From Kamptonema formosum PCC 10802 (GTDB taxonomy: Bacteria; Cyanobacteriota; Cyanobacteriia; Cyanobacteriales; Oscillatoriaceae): a DNA stretch of 64,000 bases. Location of the stretch: positions 5,178,343 through 5,242,342 of the forward strand of contig NZ_KB235948.1 of NCBI RefSeq assembly GCF_000332335.1. The letters run 5' to 3'. Below, piece by piece: positions 44,501 to 52,664 of this stretch. The position numbers were made by a program, and so were the translations under genes. Numbering within the stretch: the first letter of the stretch is position 1; every line of letters begins with the position of its first letter. A model generated the notes under the pieces. It saw only the letters and a list, made by a program, of their open reading frames with translations. It did not search any database and was not told the DNA's origin.

Positions 44501-45334
44501 GACCCCCGGGGCAAAGGTCAGCGCCTCGCTTATTTTCCTGAATTTATCCACGGCTGAGGGGCGTCCATTCTCCCACGTTCGCCCGCGAGCGCGGTCCCCA
44601 GTTTTTTTATTGTTTTGGGGGGAGTGCCGGCTGTACCAAGCCGGGCTGCATTTGAGCGCGCCGGCATCCGGGCTGGGAATCCAGGCTTCTCCAAAGTCCC
44701 AGCCGGTGGCTTCGCAACAGTGGCGCAGAGCGACGCTCAGGGCGCTCTGAAAATCCTCCGCTTGGGCAATCGCCAGGGTGACGGTTTGCAGGAGCCTGGC
44801 TTCTGCTTCCACTCGCCGGCGCTCTGTGATGTCATAGCACAAGCCGATAATTTTGCAAATCCTGCTGTCAAGACCTTCCACCGGCTTGAGTCGGATTGCA
44901 ATCTGCCTCGATCCGGTAGAGCGGCTGCCGGTTTTGCCGGCACTCCTGTCAAAGGATACTTCGCATTCAATTGGCTGGCGCTGCTGTTGGCAGCGGCTGA
45001 GGTGCAGCCAAATGGTGCCGGCGCTGCCGGCATTGAGGCAATCGCGCAGCCGCAAGCCTCCCACACTGCCGGTGGCGATTGAGAGCATTTCTCGCGCTGC
45101 CCGATTGGCGGCAACAAAGCGAAAATCGGGAACTGGCCACAAGGCCGCACCGTGACCCGGCGATCCTGCCTCTTCTGGCTCAACATCCACGATAAATATG
45201 CCGTCTGAGGAGTGTTCTAAAAGGGCCAACAGAGTGGCAGCGTCCTCGCAAGGTGCCTGCTGATCGCACTTCTGCTGACCCACATCTTGCCCCGCTACTT
45301 TTATCTGGGACATTTCGGCGCTGGTATTTCTCAA
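41537..45334 (-). CDS. PAS/GAF/GGDEF/EAL cyclic-di-GMP enzyme
   Basis: A 1265-residue soluble signalling protein. Approximate order: PAS (30-160), GAF (190-365), PAS (375-500), PAS (505-630), GAF (640-810), GGDEF (835-1000), EAL (1005-1255). The diguanylate cyclase site is intact, WGGDEF with Asp909, and an RxxD (REGD) inhibitory site lies five residues before it. The phosphodiesterase domain has MEALLRW with Glu1035 and the DDFGIGYASLSYL metal/dimer loop, so both activities are possible. GAF and PAS domains suggest light, redox or ligand sensing; no bilin-lyase cysteine context was checked. A GGGCACT repeat run sits in frame at 43121-43146 (YPQCPVPGAKE). Confidence 0.93.
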   Translation of the reverse strand: MRNTSAEMSQIKVAGQDVGQQKCDQQAPCEDAATLLALLEHSSDGIFIVDVEPEEAGSPGHGAALWPVPDFRFVAANRAAREMLSIATGSVGGLRLRDCLNAGSAGTIWLHLSRCQQQRQPIECEVSFDRSAGKTGSRSTGSRQIAIRLKPVEGLDSRICKIIGLCYDITERRRVEAEARLLQTVTLAIAQAEDFQSALSVALRHCCEATGWDFGEAWIPSPDAGALKCSPAWYSRHSPQNNKKTGDRARGRTWENGRPSAVDKFRKISEALTFAPGVGLPGRVWLTKQPEWEPHVAAQPETVIVRAQVAAECGFGAGLAIPITAGDRVLAVLVFFMLEPREQDRRLVELVSAVAAQLGELMQRKQAEAALQESQRKLAHLIDSLPGIVFSCANDPEWSLRYLSEGVVALTGYKAAELVGKSRLLSYNCITHPEDLPKVLQAIEAAIASKQPYVVEYRIRTKSGQEKWLWEKGSGVFDSTGTAVGIEGFITDITGRVQAEVALRQAEQKYRSIFENAVEGIFQTTPDGRYLTANPMLARIYGYDSPAELISTLTDIQRQLYADPNRRLQFMRLLQEDDAVWDFESQVYRKDGSVIWISENARAIRDARGELLGYEGTVADITGRKQAEIELHKRDRLLSGAAEAMNHLLTDTNHRSAVSKALATLGPAAGADRVCIWECHAGAGTGKPTASLEFEWVRDGNDLMGMVSWLLPAFPPAGETSDWELGKGFSYPQCPVPGAKEAVPDSMLALLSAGLPVSGCVPCGYGSISVLLVPVRLENEFWGYISFEDRLAERRWHKSEESILVALAASIGGALERHRTEEKIRHQACHDRLTGLPNRQVLDSRLPVAIEGTRLRENLLAVIFLDLDRFKIINDTLGHPVGDRLLQNAALRLRSCLREGDTIVRWGGDEFILLLPHLSSAEDAAQIAQRIIETLAPAFDIEGHQLYVTSSIGIALYPPDGKDAETLIKNADTALYRAKEQGRNNYQLYSPEMNSGGTELLILDNSLHRALERGEFQVYYQPQFDTDTGLITRMEALLRWAHPERGLISPETFIPLAEENGLIVPLGKWVLQTACAQNKAWIDAGLALVRVAVNLSARQFQQPDLVEMVAQVLQETGLEPQYLELEITETTAMRDVEFTRSTIDLLQRMGISISMDDFGIGYASLSYLKKFPFHTLKIDRAFVRDMTASPTDAAIVKAIIALGAALDLSVVAEGIETEAQRDLLRSLQCREMQGYLFSPPLTAAEATHILSAPSGHLHENFTLRR

Positions 45335-46096
45335 AAGATAATGAACGCTTAACTTATTTTTAATAGGTTAGCTTGGAATTTTCCAAAGATTCAGTAGCGA
45401 ATTACGCAGAACCCGCAGCTGATTCCACCTCTCTCTCGCTCTTGGCCCATCAGAAAAATGTCTCGCTCCCCCCCGCTCCCGCTGCCGGTGAGCGGACTCA
45501 GAGTATTTTGCCATATAAACTTAGACTTATTTAGAAAAGTTAAAAAAAGTTTGTGATTGGAGGCAGGGTTATTAACAACGCACCGCACGCACCATTCTTG
45601 ATATAGCAGCAGCCACTTAGGGAATGGACATGTTTACCTTTAGGGCAGGCGGGACGCCGTACCAACGCCTATACTTCTTAGGACAGGCGTTCCCTCCGAT
45701 CGGCTTGTCCATTACTGAGCTGTCTATTGCTATATAGCAGTATGCACTTAGGTTAGTACATGGGCATCATCGCATCATCGCATCACGCAAAAGCTGTGAG
45801 TCTTTCCCATGCGCGATGCCCCATGCGCCATGCCCCATACGCCATGCCATGAATGTCCTAACCAATATGACTGCTGCTATAATCGCTCGCCAGAGCCGGC
45901 CACCCCTCCCAGGCACCCTTGCGGGACGCCGGCGGCTAGGAGATTATGCTTTTAATCTGCTTTATTAATTTCCGGCTTCCATACAAAACCTGTCTTACAG
46001 AGATCTGTACGGAAGCGAAAGACTAGAGGGATCTAAGGCAAATTAAAAGCATAAAAACGGGAGACTGCGGAGCGAGCGCAGCAATTGCAGGGACGG
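45335..46096. other. Intergenic region with two TATAGCAG elements
   Basis: Between two leftward genes. Two repeats occupy 45602-45881. Between 45800 and 45850 there is a CATGCGCGATGCCCC-type degenerate run. No gene seen. Confidence 0.6.
45602..45881. repeat. Two adjacent TATAGCAG elements
   Basis: The first (45602 to about 45736) ends CCATTACTGAGCTGTCTATTGCTATA; the second begins TATAGCAGTATGCACTTAGG and ends TGTCCTAACCAATATGACTGCTGCTATA. The two share the junction TATA, as in the copies at 30197 and 47848. Confidence 0.88.
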
Positions 46097-47554
46097 TTAT
46101 GAACGCGCCCTGCCGCAGTTATCGCAGTGACTGCAGCGAAGGGACTTGGCCTCACCGGCAAAGCCAAAAGCTTGCAATAAGAACTGCCACCGGCACTGGC
46201 GAGTCCCCAGATACTGTGTCATTTGAGCGCTTGCGCCGGCGTTGGCACAAGCTCCGGCACCGGCTCGCTCAGACGGGTTTATCGCGTACCGGAAGGGGTC
46301 GAGCCAATTCAGCCGACCGGCGCTGTGCAGCAGGGACAGGGCGATCGCACCGTCGGGGAACTTCCGCGCCACGGCACTCACTTCCCCTTGTGCCGGCAGT
46401 TTCTCAGCCAGCTGCAGGGCTTTCCGGTACTGCGCTCCCTGCTTGTCCTCAAAAAATTGCCGCCTTTGCCTGTCTTCAGGGTCAAGCCAGCCGGTGGGTT
46501 CGCTGATCAGGGTTAAGGCTTGTGCCGGCAAGCCATCCCGACCGGCACGACCCACTTCTTGCACATATTCCGACAGCAGCGCCGGCACTTGGAAGTGAGC
46601 CACCCAGCGCACGTCTGGCTTGTTGATCCCCATCCCGAAAGCGGAGGTGCAGACGACAAATTGGATTTTTCCGCTCAGCCAGCCTGCTTCCAGGTTTCGC
46701 CGCTGCTGTGGGCTCAAGCCGGCGTGGTAGGCGGCGGTGGCATAACCTCGCCCTGCCAGCCACTGCGCCAGGGTTTCCGTGTCTCGCCGGGTGCGGGCGT
46801 AGACTAAACCGACTTGACTGGAGAAAGCTTGGATAAATTTTAACAGCTGCTGCCGGCGTCCTCTTGGCGTCCAGGCAATCCTCACCCCCAGGTGCAGGTT
46901 GGGGCGATAGGGATTGATGCGAAACACTTCTGGCTGCTGCAGCTGCAAGACGTTTTGGATGGTTTGCAGCGCGCAGCTGTCGGCTGTGGCGGTGAAGGCG
47001 GCGATTGCTATCTGAGTTCCAGGGGGTTTGGATTGCAGCAGTGCCGGTCGCACTGCGCCCAGCCGCCGGTATGCTGGGCGAAATGTCTCGCCCCACTGCA
47101 CCAGACAGTGCGCTTCATCCAGAATCATGCCGGTTACAGCCAGCCCGGGCGCGCAGAGGCACTCCCACACCGGCTGCGAGAGCAAGGTTTCCGGCGAGAG
47201 GTACAGCAAGCGCAGCTCGTTGCGCTGCAGCCCTTGGAGCGTCTTGCTGCGAGCTTGCGATGGCAATTCGCTGTGCAGGAGGGCAGCCGGCAATTGCCGC
47301 TCTCGCAATTCCTGCACTTGATTTTCCATCAGCGCCACCAGGGGGGAGACAACCAGCGTCAGTCCGCTTTGCAACAGGGCGGGCAGTTGAAAGCAGATGG
47401 ATTTGCCGCCGCCGGTGGGCAGTACGGTTACGGTGTCTCGCTTTTGCAGCAGGCTGCGGATGATTTCGCCTTGCGGCGGTCTGAAACCGTCGTACCCCCA
47501 GATGTTTTTTAAGGCGGCGCGGATAGCGGTTTCGTTCGCAACGCACTCGTTCAT
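46097..47554 (-). CDS. RecQ-family ATP-dependent DNA helicase
   Basis: 485 residues. Superfamily 2 motifs in order: 0 (FRPPQGEIIRSLLQKRD), I (LPTGGGKSICFQLPAL), Ia (VVSPLVALMENQV), II (DEAHC), III (FTATAD), IV (GLVYARTRRDTETLA), V (QFVVCTSAFGMGINKPDVRWVAHF) and VI (YVQEVGRAGRDG). The C-terminus has a reduced zinc module (CRWQFLLQAFGF...RCSHCDNCGRA) and no HRDC domain, shorter than E. coli RecQ (about 610 residues). Likely role: repair and recombination. A 22-bp direct repeat lies about 100 bases upstream. Confidence 0.9.
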   Translation of the reverse strand: MNECVANETAIRAALKNIWGYDGFRPPQGEIIRSLLQKRDTVTVLPTGGGKSICFQLPALLQSGLTLVVSPLVALMENQVQELRERQLPAALLHSELPSQARSKTLQGLQRNELRLLYLSPETLLSQPVWECLCAPGLAVTGMILDEAHCLVQWGETFRPAYRRLGAVRPALLQSKPPGTQIAIAAFTATADSCALQTIQNVLQLQQPEVFRINPYRPNLHLGVRIAWTPRGRRQQLLKFIQAFSSQVGLVYARTRRDTETLAQWLAGRGYATAAYHAGLSPQQRRNLEAGWLSGKIQFVVCTSAFGMGINKPDVRWVAHFQVPALLSEYVQEVGRAGRDGLPAQALTLISEPTGWLDPEDRQRRQFFEDKQGAQYRKALQLAEKLPAQGEVSAVARKFPDGAIALSLLHSAGRLNWLDPFRYAINPSERAGAGACANAGASAQMTQYLGTRQCRWQFLLQAFGFAGEAKSLRCSHCDNCGRARS

Positions 47555-47654
47555 AATTCTTAATGTTAAAAGCGGGCTAGTTAAATTTCGTTTCGTTTTT
47601 TGGAAAATGCCTTGGCTTATGCTAGGCTTTTATAAAAATGGTAATCCGTGCGAA

Positions 47655-47720
47655 TTTAAGTTAGGTTAAAGTTGGGTTTAAGTTAGGTTAAAGTTGGGTT
47701 TAAGTTGTGTTTAAGTTGGG
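47655..47720. repeat. Three direct 22-bp repeats upstream of recQ
   Basis: Units at 47655, 47677 and 47699: the first two are identical, each made of TTTAAGTTAGG and TTAAAGTTGGG; the third reads TTTAAGTTGTG and TTTAAGTTGGG. The 22-base period equals about two helical turns, which would present identical faces to a bound protein. It lies upstream of the leftward recQ gene. Confidence 0.85.
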
Positions 47721-47782
47721 CGATAGGGTTCAACTGTTCAGCGAAGTATAGCGCGTCTAAATCCTTCGTATAAATTTCAGAA

Positions 47783-47818
47783 CCCCGGTTTCTTAAACAA
47801 ACCGGGGCTCTGGTCCAA
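47783..47818. repeat. Palindromic repeat, ACCCCGGTTTCTT variant
   Basis: GAACCCCGGTTTCTTAAAC and AAACCGGGGCTCTGG: a diverged member of the AGAAACCCGGTTTCT family with matching compensatory changes in the stem. Confidence 0.7.
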
Positions 47819-47847
47819 GAGCGGTTGTGCCTGTCATTTAGACCGGC

Positions 47848-47977
47848 TATAGCAGCAGTCATATTGGTGAGAACAATAGAAGCTTCGGGAGCGGGGTGCT
47901 TACTGCTATATAGACGTAAGTACGGCGTCCGCCGAGCCTGAAGGTCTAATGTTATAACCTAAGTGCATCCTGCTATA
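47848..47977. repeat. Interspersed TATAGCAG element, composite
   Basis: TATAGCAGCAGTCATATTGG..., internal TTACTGCTATATAGACGTAAG, right end CCTAAGTGCATCCTGCTATA. Closely similar to the composite at 30197. The right end is 33 bases before the GDPD start. Confidence 0.9.
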
Positions 47978-48010
47978 TATCAAGCAAATAGAAGAAAAGG
48001 TCTAGCAGCA

Positions 48011-48727
48011 ATGAACTTTGAGATTATCGCGCATCGGGGGTTTTCTGCCATCGCGCCTGAAAATACTTTGGCGGCTTTTTCTGCGGCGCTACAGCACGGA
48101 GCGGATTCTATTGAGTTCGACGTGCAGCTCTCCGCAGATGGGGTGCCGGTTGTTATCCACGACGCCACACTGGACAAGACGACCGGCACTGCCGGCTCTG
48201 TCAGGGAAAAAACGCTCTTGCAGCTGAAGGCGCTGGATGCCGGTGCGTGGTTTAGCGAGCGGTTTGCCGGGGAGCGGATTCCCACCTTGAGGGAAGCCTT
48301 GGGTGCCATCAAGGAGATTAAGAAGTTTATCTATCTGGATGTGAAGCCGCACTGCCTTTGGTCAGATGCAGGACTGGATGAATTTGTCAAGACTCTCAGG
48401 CGTGAGGGTTGGGAAAATCGCTGCGTTGTTTCGTCTTTTAACGAGGAGTTTGTGGAGCGGTTTCGGGTGCGGTGCGGGGAGATGGCGCTGGGGTATATTG
48501 TAGCGAATGGGGAGGCGTACCGGTCGCAGTTGGAGCGGGCAGCCGGTGCCGGGAACACGGTGATGATTAGCGAGTATAATCTTTTGCTGGAGAATCCCGC
48601 TCTGATTGAAGCGAGTCGGGAGCGGGGGGTGGATATTGTTGCTTGGACAGTGGACAGTAAGCCGGCTTTCCAGAGATTAGGTGAGCTGGGAGTGGTGCGG
48701 ATAGTGACGAATTCGCTGATAGGTTAA
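48011..48727 (+). CDS. Glycerophosphodiester phosphodiesterase
   Basis: A 238-residue cytosolic TIM-barrel enzyme. Core motifs: AHRGFSAIAPENTLAAFSAAL (catalytic His-Arg and Glu), SIEFDVQLSADGVPVVIHD (metal-binding Glu/Asp and second His), and YLDVKP later. It hydrolyses glycerophosphodiesters from lipid turnover to glycerol-3-phosphate and alcohol. ATG 48011 with AAAAGG upstream is preferred; the longer frame from 47963 starts inside an interspersed repeat. C-terminal IVAWTVDSKPAFQRLGELGVVRIVTNS is typical. Slightly shorter than the usual 245-250 residues. Confidence 0.92.
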   Translation: MNFEIIAHRGFSAIAPENTLAAFSAALQHGADSIEFDVQLSADGVPVVIHDATLDKTTGTAGSVREKTLLQLKALDAGAWFSERFAGERIPTLREALGAIKEIKKFIYLDVKPHCLWSDAGLDEFVKTLRREGWENRCVVSSFNEEFVERFRVRCGEMALGYIVANGEAYRSQLERAAGAGNTVMISEYNLLLENPALIEASRERGVDIVAWTVDSKPAFQRLGELGVVRIVTNSLIG

Positions 48728-48728
48728 A

Positions 48729-48809
48729 ATAGCGAGGGGCCAGAAACCGGGTTTCTTAAAGAAACCGGGTTTCTGGGGCGTCGCCGATACAACTGAGAAC
48801 CGCTATAAT
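48729..48809. repeat. Palindromic repeat upstream of the SPFH gene, with TATAAT end
   Basis: AGAAACCGGGTTTCTTAAAGAAACCGGGTTTCTGGGG, then CGATACAACTGAGAACCGC and TATAAT (48804-48809). The TATAAT lies 29 bases ahead of the ATG at 48839, well placed to be a -10 box. Confidence 0.88.
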
Positions 48810-48838
48810 AGAATCAGTTGAGTTAAACTGAGCCAGAT

Positions 48839-49699
48839 ATGGGATCGCTGTCAGGCTATTTTGTAGCGTTTGTCTTGTTCTTGACAATTTCCGGAATAAA
48901 AATTGACCGAGAATATCAGCGGGGCGTCATCTTTCGGCTGGGGAGGAGCGCTGGCGTCAGGGGGCCAGGACTGTACTGGATTATTCCCTGGGTAGACCAA
49001 AAGACTCAAGTGGATGTCCGCACCAAGACGGTGAATATTGAGCCCCAAGAAACCGTCACGGCAGACAGCGTTACGATTAAGGTGAATGCCGTCCTCTACT
49101 ACCGAATTCTTGACCCGGTTAAGGCGATTAACAAGGTCGAGAATTACGAGATGGCAGTCTATCAGATTGCCCTCACGACGCTGCGCAACGTCGTCGGGCA
49201 AAACATCCTGGATGACATCTTGCAAAACCGGGATAAAATTAACGACAAAGTGCAAGAGATTGTGGATGAAATCACCGAGCCTTGGGGCGTTGTAATCGAG
49301 CGGGTGGAAATGAAAGATGTGGAAATTCCGCCGACAATGCAGCGGGCAATGGCCAAGGAAGCGGAAGCCTGGCGGGAAAAACGCGCCCGCTTGATTAAAG
49401 CGGCGGCGGAGCAAGAGGCTTCAATTAAGTTAGCGCAAGCCTCTCAAAATATTGCGGCAAATCCAGCGGCGTTAGAATTGCGCCGGCTGCAAATGCTCAC
49501 AGAAATTGGGGCGGAAAACAACACGACAACGGTGATTATGATCCCTTCGGATTTCATGTCTATGGCTAAGCAAATTTCCGAAGTGGCCCAGAATCCCAAG
49601 CCAGCACCGGCACCCGCACTCGAACAAGAGATATTCGCTGAGATTGAGCCGGCTGACGAAAGCGATGGCACCAAGTTATCCGCAAAGCTTGAAGAGTGA
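48839..49699 (+). CDS. SPFH/band-7 protein, stomatin/slipin-like
   Basis: 286 residues: N-terminal hydrophobic segment (GYFVAFVLFLTISGIKI), then the stomatin signature REYQRGVIFRLGRSAGVRGPGLYWIIPWVDQKTQVDVRTKTVNIEPQETVTADSVTIKVNAVLYYRI, then a helical C-terminal region (AMAKEAEAWREKRARLIKAAAEQEASIKLAQAS). It is expected to oligomerise on a membrane microdomain. No NfeD partner gene adjoins it. ATG 48839 follows GAGCCAGAT; a weak ribosome site. Downstream, a hairpin-like ACCCGGCG/CGCCGGGT stretch (about 49750-49780) separates it from the facing DUF2330 gene. Confidence 0.9.
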   Translation: MGSLSGYFVAFVLFLTISGIKIDREYQRGVIFRLGRSAGVRGPGLYWIIPWVDQKTQVDVRTKTVNIEPQETVTADSVTIKVNAVLYYRILDPVKAINKVENYEMAVYQIALTTLRNVVGQNILDDILQNRDKINDKVQEIVDEITEPWGVVIERVEMKDVEIPPTMQRAMAKEAEAWREKRARLIKAAAEQEASIKLAQASQNIAANPAALELRRLQMLTEIGAENNTTTVIMIPSDFMSMAKQISEVAQNPKPAPAPALEQEIFAEIEPADESDGTKLSAKLEE

Positions 49700-49783
49700 C
49701 CGGCAGCAACAATGACGTTCTCTGGCGGTGTCGCCGGCACTAAAAACGACGCCGGGTGCGTTAAGAGCGCACCCGGCGGCATA

Positions 49784-51094
49784 TCAAGGCCAAATATTTC
49801 TCCAGAAAGGAGCCGTCTCGTTTTGCGCGACATTCATTTTTTTGCGGATATCCTGAACCTTCCAGCCGGTGAGTTTGGCAAGCGTCTGGGCTTCCTGTTC
49901 AAATCGTTGAGGCAAAGCTCTTTTATATTGCTGTCCAGCCTCACACTGCATATTGCCGGTGAAGGGATGGCGCAAGACATAGCGACCCTGGAAAAATTGC
50001 TGGTTGGACGTTTCTTGAAACATCAAATCTTCGGGGAACTTGTCCCGCGTATAGCGGACGTGGAGGCGGGTGATAAAGACGCTTCTGGGCGAAGATGGGG
50101 CGATCCAAAAGACGCCGGCTTTCCGGAGTTCTTCTGGATTGAGGGGGTCAGCAGAACAGGGATCGCAGCTGCCCATATCCCACGCATATTCGAGAAATGC
50201 TACTTTTTGGCCTTCCCGGACGTAAGAATTTTGGAACATCGCTTTATAGAAATTTCCAAATTCGTTTTTGACGAATAGGGGTATTTCCGCATCCGAGGGA
50301 ACATTCACTGTCCGGTAGTTGGCAATTTCCGCTTGACCTTTCGGCGACAGGATATAGACAATCAGGTCTTGCGCCGCCGTAGCGTTAATCATGCCCAAGC
50401 GAATCGGGAGCATGAATTTGGGCGATTCGTAAGCCATCTGGAGGGGGCGCAGGAATTGATAGCCGGCTTTTTCAAATTCTGCCAGATTGACTTTGGCAAC
50501 AAAGAATTTCATGTTTTGCCGGATGTAGGGGCGAAGCAGCTGCGACGCGCCCTGCGGAATCCGGTAGCCGTTGCGCTGCAGCCAAGTTTCCAACCCGTCA
50601 GATTCTTTAGCGCTCAGAATTACGATATCATATTCTCCGACCGTGAAGCGAGCTTCTACCGTGACGCCCAAACTGCGGTCGTCTCGGCTGGATCTTGACG
50701 CGCCGGCTGTGGGTGCCGCCGGCGCTGCCTCTGGCTTTGCCCGGCGATTAATATCGCAAGGGTTGTCGTCAAAATATTCTACCAGTCGGGGAGCGCTAAA
50801 AGCATCCAGGCGCTCAATAATTTTGGGGTCGCCAACGCGAACCTGCTCTTGCTTGAGCACCACAGGAACCGGCACGACAAGGGCAAAGTCTTTGACCTCT
50901 CCTTGATAGTCATTCGCCATTGTTAAGATAGTGCGGCTGCCATCACGGGCGATAATGACTTGAGACGCTTTGTTGTAAAGTTTGGTATCGGCTTTGGCGA
51001 CATAGAAGCCGCAAAAGCCCCAGGCATAGGGAGCGAAGCAAAGAAAGGCTGCGAGAGTTACAATCAGGGTTTTCAAAATGCGAAACTGCTTCAT
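49784..51094 (-). CDS. DUF2330 family exported protein
   Basis: 436 residues with a signal peptide (MKQFRILKTLIVTLAAFLCFAPYAWG). The mature start FCGFYVAKADTKLYNKASQVIIARDGSRTILTMANDYQGEVKDFALVVPVPVVL is the DUF2330 signature. The body has conserved-looking FTVGEYDIVILSAKESDGLETWLQRNGYRIP, and cysteines (CDPCSADP) suggest disulfides. It is a periplasmic or membrane-attached protein of unknown function. It lies 49 bases downstream of the RnfD-like gene on the same strand and is probably co-transcribed with it. Confidence 0.85.
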   Translation of the reverse strand: MKQFRILKTLIVTLAAFLCFAPYAWGFCGFYVAKADTKLYNKASQVIIARDGSRTILTMANDYQGEVKDFALVVPVPVVLKQEQVRVGDPKIIERLDAFSAPRLVEYFDDNPCDINRRAKPEAAPAAPTAGASRSSRDDRSLGVTVEARFTVGEYDIVILSAKESDGLETWLQRNGYRIPQGASQLLRPYIRQNMKFFVAKVNLAEFEKAGYQFLRPLQMAYESPKFMLPIRLGMINATAAQDLIVYILSPKGQAEIANYRTVNVPSDAEIPLFVKNEFGNFYKAMFQNSYVREGQKVAFLEYAWDMGSCDPCSADPLNPEELRKAGVFWIAPSSPRSVFITRLHVRYTRDKFPEDLMFQETSNQQFFQGRYVLRHPFTGNMQCEAGQQYKRALPQRFEQEAQTLAKLTGWKVQDIRKKMNVAQNETAPFWRNIWP

Positions 51095-51143
51095 GGTAAC
51101 CTCTTCTAGGTAAGTGGGTGAGCGGAAATAAGCTATTAGGCTT

Positions 51144-52121
51144 TTAATCTGCCTGTCTGTCTAAAGGAGGCAGAGCCTCTCCGACAGCGTTCCCAGGCAG
51201 ATCCTGAGAACGAGGGAAATGAGGGAAGGTCAGTGGGCGGGCGGAAATCTCTGCGGGTGCCCAGGAAAATCTGGGAGATGACCAGATGAAGTCCAAAAGG
51301 ACTGTCAGGGGTGAGAGGGCAAACAGCGCCCAAAACAGTGCTGTGGGAACGAAGAATTGATTCCGCAAGATAAAGGTTAGCACAGCGACGCACCCAGCCC
51401 AGATTAACCGGCTTGTCCGGGCATTTGGAATCGAGCGGGGATCGGTGATCATAAATAGGGCAAACAGCAGCAGTGACCCGCTCATCAGCCGGTGGGCAAA
51501 GACATCCCATGTCCAGCCGAGCCAGAAATTGCGAATTGCTTCGAGTATAGCGTAACAGCCTAAAAAAGCAGCGGTTGTGTCCCACCGGCCCACCCGTTTC
51601 AAGATTGTCCCGCCGGTGCCGGCAAATAACAGCGCATACCACCAATCATCCCCCCACTGTCCCGGAGAAACCCAGGCATCGGGCGTCAGGGTGAGGGCGG
51701 CAATGATGCCAAAATTAGCGGGATTGAAGAAATGCTTGCTGCCGGTTTGAAACAAAAATTTGCTCAAAATTGCCAGAGTGCCGGCGATTGCCATTGTGGT
51801 ATAATGGTCGCAGCGGAGCAGCAGGCAAAGACCTAACGACGTGATGCCGGCACTCTTGAGGGAATGCCAAGGAAAAGGCTTAGCTAAGTCGGTTTCATGT
51901 GGGCAACTCTCTTGTTTTGCCTCTTGTTTTGCCAGCAGATTTCGCAGCTGTTGTGATAAAATAGGCCAGAAGGATGCTGCTAGCCACTGAGTCCCCAAGC
52001 AGGTTGCCATCACAACCAGCATCAAGTCAGGTCGCAGCGTCCAGTCCCTTGTCCCGATCCCCAAGATCAGGAACAGGGATAGAAACAGAATTTGAAAGTC
52101 TCGCGCGTCTTGTAGCAGCAT
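51144..52121 (-). CDS. RnfD/NqrB-like membrane protein
   Basis: 325 residues with about eight to nine membrane segments. Family features: LLRCDHYTTMAIAGTLAILSKFLF..GSKHFFNPANFGIIAALTL, and LLFALFMITDPRSIPNARTSRLIW near the end. In Rnf/Nqr complexes these motifs belong to the flavoprotein membrane subunit, but I see no SGAT-type flavinylation motif here, and no other Rnf/Nqr genes adjoin. It is therefore a solitary relative that probably works with the DUF2330 protein downstream rather than in a full ion-pumping complex. That role is inference. Confidence 0.85.
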   Translation of the reverse strand: MLLQDARDFQILFLSLFLILGIGTRDWTLRPDLMLVVMATCLGTQWLAASFWPILSQQLRNLLAKQEAKQESCPHETDLAKPFPWHSLKSAGITSLGLCLLLRCDHYTTMAIAGTLAILSKFLFQTGSKHFFNPANFGIIAALTLTPDAWVSPGQWGDDWWYALLFAGTGGTILKRVGRWDTTAAFLGCYAILEAIRNFWLGWTWDVFAHRLMSGSLLLFALFMITDPRSIPNARTSRLIWAGCVAVLTFILRNQFFVPTALFWALFALSPLTVLLDFIWSSPRFSWAPAEISARPLTFPHFPRSQDLPGNAVGEALPPLDRQAD

Positions 52122-52664
52122 TGCCGGTGGGTAAAAGGATTCGCCCTATTCTTCTCCTCAATTTTGACAGATTGGTGTCGCTGGCAGTTCCTCTCTCAGA
52201 AAAATTTTGCAAATCTTTGCAAATTTTTGCGTAACTTTCCGGTACAGGAACGCGACTTGACTGAGCAGCACTATGGGCGATAAAATTGGAGTGGCTGACA
52301 CCGGCTCTAAGCAAGCTGGCTGTTCTGCCGGTGGCGGTCAGGTGCGGGGGCGGAGGCTTCTAGCACTAGCCACATTGGAAACGGACATCAGACCTTGAGG
52401 ATCTCAGGGAACGCCTGCCCTACATATATAAGACGTAGGACAGGCGGGACGCCTGTCCTTTGTGTCCTAATCCAAGTGGTTACAGCTATATCTGTCGTGG
52501 GGAGGGGGTGGCTTTCCCATTGCCGGTGGGCAAAGAGGGAGTTTGAGCCGCAAACAAAGAGAGCACCCGCTGCGGGGGGTGCCCTGAGGATTTGGAATTT
52601 GTGTACTCCATATAATCATGTCACTTAGGGAGCGGTGCGATCTGCCAAATTGCCAAATAGTTAG
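52122..52664. other. Intergenic region with a TATAGCAG element
   Basis: About 540 bases upstream of the leftward RnfD-like gene. It contains the repeat at 52361-52490 with a short palindrome GACAGGCGGGACGCCTGTC near its middle. No gene was seen. Confidence 0.55.
52361..52490. repeat. Interspersed TATAGCAG element, diverged
   Basis: Left end TAGCACTAGCCACATTGG, right end TGTCCTAATCCAAGTGGTTACAGCTATA. Contains the interior GGGCAGGCG-type stretch in both orientations. Confidence 0.75.
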
